Source of the DNA: CAZZKF01 sp964654995
GTDB taxonomy: Bacteria > Pseudomonadota > Alphaproteobacteria > CAZZKF01
NCBI GenBank assembly: GCA_964654995.1
Contig: CAZZKF010000028.1
Span: 1-29,863, forward strand
DNA: 29,863 nt
Direction: 5' to 3'
The translations under genes and the position numbers were made by a program. A model generated the notes under the pieces. It was not told the DNA's origin. It saw nothing but the letters and a program-made list of their open reading frames with translations, and ran no database searches. Below, piece by piece: positions 24,365 through 29,863 of this stretch (the stretch's first letter is position 1; every line of letters begins with the position of its first letter).

Positions 24365-25003
24365 TCAGGCGCCGCCACGGCCGGCCATGGCCGGGACCGG
24401 CGGTGATGCCTCGTCCTTTTGCCCGAGGCCGGCATCGACCGAGAGCCCGTCGGTGACCAGGGTGCAGTACATGGCCGTGATTTCGGCGATCGACAGGTCC
24501 TTGGCCGGGTCGAACCAGCGGGCCAGCCAGTTGCACATGCCGAGGATGCCGAAGGCCGCCACCTTGGGATCGATGCCGGCGCGCAGCTCGCCGTTCTTCT
24601 GGCCTTCGCGGATCAGGTCCTCCCAGCCGCGGGTGTAGTTCTTCCACACCCGGCGCAGCTCGGACAAGCGCCGGTCCTCCTTGAAGAAATGGTCCTCGCG
24701 CAGCGCCACGGTCATCTCGAGGTAGCGCGGATCGTACTGCTGCAGGTGGTTCTCGATCGCCGCCTGGAGCTTCTCGACGCTCGGCCGGTTGGAGCGCAGG
24801 ATGTTCTGCATGTTCATATGCAGCGTCCGGCTCTGGGGCAGGATGATCTCCAGCAGGATTTCGCGGCGGTTGCGGAAGTAGTAGTAGATGGCCTCGCGCT
24901 TGACGCCGACGGCCTGTGCGATATCGGCCATCGAGGTCTGCTGCACGCCCTTGCGCTGAAACACCTCGGTGGCGCGCCTGAGTATTTCGATTCGCCGACT
25001 CAT
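24365..25003 (-). CDS. TetR-family transcriptional regulator
   Basis: A 212-residue regulator with an N-terminal TetR helix-turn-helix: RATEVFQRKGVQQTSM then ADIAQAVGVKREAIYYYF (about residues 10-43). The ligand-binding half, with ALREDHFFKEDRRLSELRRVW and FGILGMCNWLARWFD, resembles regulators with KstR2-like C-terminal domains, which often sense acyl-CoAs. I chose ATG 25003, with GCGGAGCC just upstream; frame-open sequence further upstream is proline/arginine-rich leader. It is divergent from the MaoC/thiolase/hydantoinase operon across a 393-base region with a strong inverted-repeat operator candidate at 25233-25260. It probably represses that operon until an acyl-CoA intermediate binds. 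The regulator call is strong; the ligand is inferred. Confidence 0.9.
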   Translation of the reverse strand: MSRRIEILRRATEVFQRKGVQQTSMADIAQAVGVKREAIYYYFRNRREILLEIILPQSRTLHMNMQNILRSNRPSVEKLQAAIENHLQQYDPRYLEMTVALREDHFFKEDRRLSELRRVWKNYTRGWEDLIREGQKNGELRAGIDPKVAAFGILGMCNWLARWFDPAKDLSIAEITAMYCTLVTDGLSVDAGLGQKDEASPPVPAMAGRGGA

Positions 25004-25232
25004 TCCTGGCTCCGCTTGCTCTGTTCTCCCGGCGGCCGGCCTCGACCCGGCGCGGCCCAATCATCGCCCTCCCCGGTTTCCTCTTTGCGCCCGACTTGCA
25101 ATCATCGGTTCGGCGGTCCCGATCCGGGCCGCCCGGTATCAAGAACGGCCGGCGACACCTTCGGCGTCCGCGGCCCCTTTCACACCGGCCCGACAAGACT
25201 ACGACCGAGGCGGTTCCAAAACAAGGGATTTT

Positions 25233-25260
25233 TTTACATAGGTGTAAAATCTTGTTTACA
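25233..25260. promoter_or_regulatory. Candidate TetR operator: three TTTACA half-sites
   Basis: TTTACA (25233-25238), TGTAAA (25243-25248) and TTTACA (25255-25260) form two overlapping inverted repeats with spacers of 4 and 6 bases. They lie midway between the divergent tetR gene and the operon it would control. The third half-site coincides with the likely -35 hexamer of the rightward promoter. Confidence 0.6.
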
Positions 25261-25283
25261 GCCGCCCCTGATTCCTCTAGCCT
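25255..25283 (+). promoter_or_regulatory. Candidate promoter of the MaoC/thiolase operon
   Basis: TTTACA (25255-25260) as -35 is five of six bases to TTGACA. It is followed by a 17-base spacer and TAGCCT (25278-25283), a weak -10. The -35 lies inside the operator candidate, so a bound repressor would block RNA polymerase. The first gene starts 114 bases downstream of the -10. Confidence 0.4.
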
Positions 25284-25396
25284 AGGCGGGTCGCCATCGG
25301 GGATGATGAGGCCATCGGTATGGCTGCTCGGACTGCGGACGGGCGCCGGTCGCGGGCTTCGGGGGGCGGCAAAAACGGGCAACGAGGGGATATTGC

Positions 25397-25861
25397 ATGA
25401 GCTACGCGCAGTTCATCGGACACGAAAATCCGCCCTTCAAGGCCGAGATATCGGCCCGGCGAATCGCCGAGTTCGCGGAATCGATCGGCGAGACCAACCC
25501 CATATATTTCGACGAGGAAGCGGCCAAAAAGGCCGGGTACCCGGGCATCCCGGCGCCCCTCACCTTCCCGTTCGCGCTGACCATGGATGCCCAGCAGTCC
25601 TACCAGACCCTGGGTGCCATGGGGGTGGATCGCATCCGCGTGGTCCATGGCGAGCAGGGTTTTACCTATGTCCGTCCGATGGTCGCGGGCGACGTGATCA
25701 CCGGGCGCCAAAGGGTTGTCGACATCTATGACAAGAAGGGCGGCGCGCTGACCTTTCTGGTCACCGATACGGCCATGACCGATGCCGCCGACAAGCCGGT
25801 GTGCAATTTACGCTCTGTCATAGTGATTCGAAACATCGACCAGGGAGGCGAGCCGTCATGA
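25397..25861 (+). CDS. MaoC-like dehydratase N-terminal domain protein, probably non-catalytic subunit
   Basis: A 154-residue hot-dog-fold protein of the MaoC_dehydrat_N/FAS1-like type. The region equivalent to the hydratase active site reads GETNPIYFDEEAAKKAG (residues 31-47), so the catalytic Asp and His of R-hydratases are replaced by Glu32-Thr and Tyr37. YPGIPAPLTFPF and VHGEQGFTYVRPMVAGD are typical for this family. In HadA/HadB and ChsH1/ChsH2-type enzymes such a subunit pairs with a catalytic MaoC partner; that partner is the very next gene, overlapping by ATGA. GAGGGG lies about 8 bases before ATG 25397. It is the first gene of the operon. A heteromeric enoyl-CoA hydratase with the next product is the likely role. 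Confidence 0.88.
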   Translation: MSYAQFIGHENPPFKAEISARRIAEFAESIGETNPIYFDEEAAKKAGYPGIPAPLTFPFALTMDAQQSYQTLGAMGVDRIRVVHGEQGFTYVRPMVAGDVITGRQRVVDIYDKKGGALTFLVTDTAMTDAADKPVCNLRSVIVIRNIDQGGEPS

Positions 25862-26295
25862 GCGATCCGACAGGCCCGCAGGCGGTCGATTTCGCCAGCC
25901 TCAAGGTGGGCGATCCGATCCCCGAACTGGTTGCCGCGCCGATCACCCGCGAGCAGCTCAAACGCTATGCCCGGGCGTCCGGCGATCACAACCCGATTCA
26001 CCTGGACGAGGAGGCGGCGCACAGCGTCGGCCTGCCCGGTGTGATTGCCCATGGCATGCTGAACATGGCGGTGCTTGGCCGGGCGATCACCGACTGGGTG
26101 CCGCAAAGCCGGGTGCGGGCCTTTTCCACGCGCTTTGCCGCCATGGTGCTGCCCGGCGACGTGATCACCTGCTCCGGCACTATCGCGGCGCTGGAGGAGA
26201 CCAACGGCGAGAAGCGGGCCCGGCTCGATCTGGTGGCCCGCAACCAGAAAGATGAAATCGTGCTCAAGGGGCAGGCCGAGGTGGCCCTGCCCTGA
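25858..26295 (+). CDS. MaoC-like enoyl-CoA hydratase, catalytic subunit
   Basis: A 145-residue hot-dog-fold hydratase. The segment SGDHNPIHLDEEAA (residues 41-54) carries the catalytic Asp43 and His48 pair of (R)-specific enoyl-CoA hydratases, followed by GVIAHGMLNMAVLGRA. FAAMVLPGDVITCSG in the second half is also characteristic. It should add water to a trans-2-enoyl-CoA. Its ATG overlaps the stop of the upstream MaoC-like gene, GGGAGG lies upstream, and both proteins are about the right size for a heterodimer. The thiolase gene follows 33 bases downstream. Acyl chain or ring substrate specificity cannot be read. Confidence 0.92.
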   Translation: MSDPTGPQAVDFASLKVGDPIPELVAAPITREQLKRYARASGDHNPIHLDEEAAHSVGLPGVIAHGMLNMAVLGRAITDWVPQSRVRAFSTRFAAMVLPGDVITCSGTIAALEETNGEKRARLDLVARNQKDEIVLKGQAEVALP

Positions 26296-26328
26296 CGACA
26301 ACGCGCAACTGAAGAGGAGATCCGGGTC

Positions 26329-27537
26329 ATGACCTGCACGGCGGAAATTCCCTACGGCGGCTACTGGTGCACGCCTTTTGCCAAGTGGCAGGGCAGTTTC
26401 GCCAACCTGCACAGCATCAAGTTTGCCGCCCATGTCGCCAAGGCCGAGCTGGCCAAACGCGACATCCCCGGCGACATGTTCGATTACGGCGTCCTCGGGC
26501 TGACCGTGCCGCAGCAGCATTCGTTCTACGGCCTGCCGTGGCTGATGGGCCTGATCGGCGCCAAACAGGCCGGTGGGCCGACGGTGATGCAGGCCTGCGC
26601 GACCAGCGTGCGCACGCTCCAGATCGCGGCCCAGGAGGTCTCTGCCGACATGGCGACAACCGCCCTGGCAATCACCTGCGACCGGGTCTCCAACGGCCCC
26701 CACATCTATTACCCCAATCCGGCCGGCCCCGGCGGCACCGGAACCCACGAGGACTGGACACTGGACAACATGCAGTGCGATCCCCTGGGCAATCATTCGA
26801 TGACCCAGACGGCGGAAAATGTTGCCGCCAAGCATCAGGTCTCGACCGAGCAGCAGCATGAGGTGGTGCTGCGCCGCCAGGAACAGTACAAGGACGCGAC
26901 CGCCAACGAGAGCGCCTTTCTCAAGCGCTTCATGACGTTGCCCTTCGAGGTCCCGCACCCGAGCTTTCGCAAGACCGTCGGCGCCATCGACGGCGACGAG
27001 GGCATCCGCTTCTCGACACCCGAAGGGCTCGCCGGCCTCAAGCCGGTGATCGAGGGCGGGACGGTGACCTTCGGCGGCCAGACCCATCCGGCCGACGGCA
27101 ATGCCGCGATCATCATCACCACGCCCGAGCATGCCCACGAGCTGAGCACCGATCCCAAGATCGCGGTGCGTATCCTCGGCTGTGGCCTGGCGCGGGCCGA
27201 ACTTGCCTATATGCCGGAAGCGCCGGTGCCGGCGGCGCGCCGCGCGCTGGAATGGGCCGGGCTTTCGATCGGCGACATCGATGCGATCAAGACCCACAAT
27301 CCGTTCGCCGTGAACGATGTCGTCTTCGCCAAGGAAACCGGCGTCGACATCAATGCGATGAACAATTACGGCTGTTCGCTGATCTATGGCCACCCGCAGG
27401 GGCCGACCGGCCTGCGCGGCATCATCGAGCTGATCGAGGAACTGGTTGAGCGCGGCGGCGGGCGCGGCCTGTTCACCGGCTGCGCGGCCGGTGATACCGC
27501 CATGGCGGTGGTGATCGAAGTCGGCGACGCGGCCTGA
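26329..27537 (+). CDS. Thiolase-family acyl-CoA acyltransferase
   Basis: A 402-residue thiolase-fold protein. The nucleophilic cysteine is C90 in VMQACATSVRT, and the second active-site region is GHPQGPTG with H355. C385 sits in TGCAAGDTA, where classical thiolases have the CxGGG-type motif, so this end is atypical. The usual NEAF motif is replaced by HNPFAVND (323-330). These changes fit the SCP2-thiolase-like branch, whose members cleave or condense unusual 3-oxoacyl-CoAs. AGGAG lies about 11 bases before ATG 26329. Between the hydratase and the hydantoinase genes, it probably performs the C-C cleavage step of an acyl-CoA degradation route. Whether it acts as thiolase or retro-aldolase is open. 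Confidence 0.88.
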   Translation: MTCTAEIPYGGYWCTPFAKWQGSFANLHSIKFAAHVAKAELAKRDIPGDMFDYGVLGLTVPQQHSFYGLPWLMGLIGAKQAGGPTVMQACATSVRTLQIAAQEVSADMATTALAITCDRVSNGPHIYYPNPAGPGGTGTHEDWTLDNMQCDPLGNHSMTQTAENVAAKHQVSTEQQHEVVLRRQEQYKDATANESAFLKRFMTLPFEVPHPSFRKTVGAIDGDEGIRFSTPEGLAGLKPVIEGGTVTFGGQTHPADGNAAIIITTPEHAHELSTDPKIAVRILGCGLARAELAYMPEAPVPAARRALEWAGLSIGDIDAIKTHNPFAVNDVVFAKETGVDINAMNNYGCSLIYGHPQGPTGLRGIIELIEELVERGGGRGLFTGCAAGDTAMAVVIEVGDAA

Positions 27538-27562
27538 TGCGGAACAAAGAGGCGTACGGTTC

Positions 27563-29680
27563 ATGAGCTTGAAGATCGGCATCGACGTCGGCGGCACGTT
27601 CACCGACTTTATCGTCAGCGAGGCGGGCAAGGAGCCGCGCATCCACAAGGTGCTGTCCACGCCGAAAGACCCGTCGATCGCGGTGATCCAGGGGCTTGAG
27701 GACATTGCCGCCACCATGGAGCCGGCCTGCACGATCGAGGAACTGGCGCCGCGGATCACCACCATCGTTCACGGCACCACGGTGACCACCAATGCGACGC
27801 TGACGCGGACCGGCGCCAAATGCGGGTTGATCACCACCGCCGGCGTGCGCGACGCGCTGGAGATGCGCCGCGGCATCCGCGAGGAGCAGTACAACAACCG
27901 CTACACCAACGTAAAACCGCTGGTGCCGCGGTACCTGCGCATCGGCGTGCGCGGCCGGCTCGACCGCAAGGGCCAGGAGATCGAGCCGCTCGAGCTCGAC
28001 GACGTGCGCGCAGCGATCGAGCTGTTCAAGCGCGAAGGCGTCGAGGCGGTCGCCATCTGCTTCATGAACTCGTTTGCCAATCCCGAGCACGAGCACCGCG
28101 CCGCCGAGCTGGTGCGGGCCGAGATGCCCGACGCCTACCTGACGGTCTCGTCCGACCTGCTGCCGTCGATCCGCTTCTACGACCGGGTCAGCACCACCGT
28201 GCTCAATTCCTACGTCGGGCCGATTCTTTCGCGCTACATCGACCGGCTGACCCAGCGCCTCGATGACATCGGCTTTGCCGGCGTGCTGCTGATCGTGCAG
28301 TCCAACGGCGGCGTCATGGCACCGGCGGTGGCCAAGGACAAGGCGGCCCTGACCCTGCTCTCAGGTCCCGCCGCCGGCCCGGCCGCCGGGCTCAGCTATG
28401 TCGCGCCGCACAAGCAGGACAAATGTCTGACCATCGACATGGGCGGCACCAGCTTCGAAGCGGCGATGGTGGTCAGGCAGCCGATCATGGTCAACGTTGG
28501 CGAGATCGACCGGCTGCGCATCGCGCTCCCGATGCTCGGCATTCACACCATTGGCGCCGGCGGCGGCTCGATCGGCTGGCTCGATGCCGGCGGCCTGCTG
28601 CGCATGGGCCCGGCCAGCGCCGGCGCCGACCCGGGCCCGGCGTGCTACGCCAAGGGCGGCACCCTGCCGACGACGACCGATGCCAATCTGGTGCTCGGCT
28701 ATCTCAACCCCGATTTCTTTGCCGGCGGGCGCATGAAGCTGGATGTCGACGCGGCGCGCACCGCCATCGACGAGCATATCGCCAAACCGATGGGGCTCAG
28801 CCTCGAGGCGGCGGCCGCCGGCATGTACCGGGTGAGCTGCACCAACATGGCCCAGGGCATCCGCGAGGTGACCATCAAGCGCGGGTTCGATCCGCGCGAA
28901 TTTCCGCTGGTGGTGGCCGGCGGGGCCGGGCCCTTGCATTCCTGCCTGATTGCCGACGAGCTGGAGATTCCGTTCCAGATCGTGCCGCGCGAAAGCTCGA
29001 TCTTTTGTGCCGCCGGCATGCTGATGAGCGATCTGCGCCACGACTTCGTGCGCACCTTCGTTGCCACCTTCGAAGACCTCGACTGGGGCCGACTGGAGAC
29101 GGTGGTCGACGAGATGCGCGCCGAGGGCGCCCGCCTGCTGGGCGAGGAAGGGATCACGCAAGATCAGCGCAGCTACCGGCTGAAATTCGACTGCCGCTAT
29201 TTGAAGCAGTATCACGAGGTCTCCTTCGACGTGCCCTGGGAGGCGGTCGAGGCCCGCGACCTTGCAAGCATCGCCGCCGCCTTCCATGGCGAGCACAACC
29301 GCCTGTTCGGCTATTCGCTGGAAGACGAGGGCGCGCCCGTCGAGATCATCAATCTGCGCCTGCAGGCGATCGGCATTACCGACAAGCCCGCGCACGCGGT
29401 GGAAGCCTTCGCCGGGGCGGACGCCGGCGTCGCGCTCAAGGGCGAGCGTGCCGTCTATATCCCCGAAGACGACGGCTTTCGCAGCGTGCCGATCTACGAC
29501 GGCCACAAGATGCGCTTCGGCCACCGGGTCACCGGCCCGGCGATGATCGAACAGGTCACCACCGCCATTTTCGTCGGCGCGTCGTTTGATTGCGTCTGCG
29601 ACCAATTCGGCTCCTTCGTGCTCTACCGCAAGGACCGCGAGGACCTGGTGGCGACCATCTCCGAGGAGGACCCGTCATGA
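27563..29680 (+). CDS. Hydantoinase/oxoprolinase family A subunit
   Basis: A 705-residue protein of the hydantoinase A/oxoprolinase family, starting with the ATPase-type phosphate-binding motif KIGIDVGGTFTDF (residues 4-16). HGTTVTTNATLTRTGAKCGL follows near residue 72, then LPSIRFYDRVSTTVLNSYVGP. The ASKHA-type second phosphate loop is TIDMGGTSFEAA, and GAGGGSIGWLDAGGLLRMGP completes the core. Family members include ATP-dependent N-methylhydantoinase, 5-oxoprolinase and acetone/acetophenone carboxylase subunits. Beside a thiolase and hydratase, a ketone-carboxylase-like or lactam-opening role is more likely than oxoproline recycling, but this is inference. AGAGG precedes ATG 27563, and the stop overlaps the B-subunit start as ATGA. 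Confidence 0.93.
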   Translation: MSLKIGIDVGGTFTDFIVSEAGKEPRIHKVLSTPKDPSIAVIQGLEDIAATMEPACTIEELAPRITTIVHGTTVTTNATLTRTGAKCGLITTAGVRDALEMRRGIREEQYNNRYTNVKPLVPRYLRIGVRGRLDRKGQEIEPLELDDVRAAIELFKREGVEAVAICFMNSFANPEHEHRAAELVRAEMPDAYLTVSSDLLPSIRFYDRVSTTVLNSYVGPILSRYIDRLTQRLDDIGFAGVLLIVQSNGGVMAPAVAKDKAALTLLSGPAAGPAAGLSYVAPHKQDKCLTIDMGGTSFEAAMVVRQPIMVNVGEIDRLRIALPMLGIHTIGAGGGSIGWLDAGGLLRMGPASAGADPGPACYAKGGTLPTTTDANLVLGYLNPDFFAGGRMKLDVDAARTAIDEHIAKPMGLSLEAAAAGMYRVSCTNMAQGIREVTIKRGFDPREFPLVVAGGAGPLHSCLIADELEIPFQIVPRESSIFCAAGMLMSDLRHDFVRTFVATFEDLDWGRLETVVDEMRAEGARLLGEEGITQDQRSYRLKFDCRYLKQYHEVSFDVPWEAVEARDLASIAAAFHGEHNRLFGYSLEDEGAPVEIINLRLQAIGITDKPAHAVEAFAGADAGVALKGERAVYIPEDDGFRSVPIYDGHKMRFGHRVTGPAMIEQVTTAIFVGASFDCVCDQFGSFVLYRKDREDLVATISEEDPS

Positions 29681-29863
29681 GCGAGGTTGATCCCATCCTG
29701 CTCTCCGTCTATGCGCGAACCTTCAAGTCGATCACCGACGAGATGAGCATCTCGGTCGAGCAGTCGACCCGCTCGCCGATCCTGTGCGAGGCCAAGGATT
29801 TCGTCACTGGCTTGTACGACGCCGAAGGCAACATGCTGGAGCAGACCGAGAATCTGCCGATTC
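29677..29863 (+). CDS. Hydantoinase B/oxoprolinase family B subunit, 5' end (3' truncated)
   Basis: The first ~62 residues of a hydantoinase B-type subunit are visible before the window ends. The sequence ISVEQSTRSPILCEAKDF followed by GLYDAEGNMLEQTEN is the conserved start of this family. ATG 29677 overlaps the A-subunit stop by four bases and has GGAGGA about 6 bases upstream, so A and B subunits are made together. The B subunit partners A in ATP-dependent hydantoin, oxoproline or ketone carboxylation reactions. Frame and start are clear; the rest is missing. Confidence 0.93.
   Translation, partial: MSEVDPILLSVYARTFKSITDEMSISVEQSTRSPILCEAKDFVTGLYDAEGNMLEQTENLPI

Larger units (their letters stand above)
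25004..25396. other. Divergent regulatory intergenic region
   Basis: This 393-base gap between the tetR gene and the MaoC operon contains no credible gene. From about 25220 to 25285 it turns AT-rich and holds three TTTACA-type half-sites in alternating orientation and a likely promoter for the rightward operon. The remainder (25004-25210) is GC-rich leader of the tetR gene without recognisable signals. Confidence 0.5.

Noticed and set aside
1..29863. Mobile elements, tRNA genes, CRISPR arrays
   Set aside because: No transposase or integrase motifs, no tRNA-like cloverleaf and no regularly spaced repeats were found on reading both strands.

Overview
The window is GC-rich, densely coded proteobacterial DNA, most likely from an alphaproteobacterium with a Rhodospirillales-like gene repertoire. 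The taxonomic guess rests on overall codon style, the exosortase A-type polysaccharide genes, and the fused indolepyruvate:ferredoxin oxidoreductase next to a TetR/MaoC/thiolase/hydantoinase operon. No rRNA, tRNA, insertion sequence or CRISPR array was seen.

Positions 1 to about 17,560 form an exopolysaccharide (EPS) locus of the exosortase A-associated kind. Its left edge carries the 3' end of a sugar-transfer-type ATP-grasp protein facing an enlarged QueC-like PP-loop ATPase. These are followed by an acyl carrier protein and the two alpha/beta hydrolases that mark exosortase A systems. Next come a 55-residue membrane protein on the minus strand, an exosortase A-type O-antigen ligase/polymerase and a SAM methyltransferase. 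A minus-strand block follows, in the order GT2 glycosyltransferase, sulfotransferase, sulfotransferase, Wzx-type flippase. A divergent plus-strand block holds an exported C-type-lectin-like protein, a third sulfotransferase, an exported beta-propeller/beta-helix fusion, a WalW-type polysaccharide deacetylase and a calcineurin-like phosphoesterase. Together they read as a machine that assembles, flips, polymerises, sulfates, deacetylates and trims a surface polysaccharide. The exosortase, PEP-CTERM substrates, initiating glycosyltransferase, Wza/Wzc export proteins, acyl-CoA ligase and PLP decarboxylase usual to such loci are not in this window.

Positions 17,551 to 20,708 hold a periplasmic gamma-glutamyltransferase on the minus strand, an exported Sel1-repeat protein and a small four-helix membrane protein. 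These look like ordinary chromosomal genes unrelated to the EPS locus.

Positions 20,728 to 29,863 are catabolic. A 1162-residue IorA-IorB fusion lies downstream of a TetR-family regulator on the minus strand. Divergent from the regulator is an operon of a non-catalytic MaoC-like subunit, a catalytic MaoC hydratase, a thiolase, a hydantoinase/oxoprolinase A subunit and the start of its B subunit, which runs off the right edge. Three TTTACA-type half-sites in alternating orientation lie over the likely operon promoter and are good candidates for the regulator's operator. The substrate cannot be read from the sequence; acyl-CoA or ketone degradation is the most reasonable guess.

The most unusual items are the QueC-like PP-loop enzyme inside an EPS locus, three sulfotransferases in an exosortase A-type locus, a hydrolase 2 with arginine at the nucleophile position, the beta-propeller/beta-helix fusion, the unannotated 55-residue membrane protein, and the triple half-site operator.
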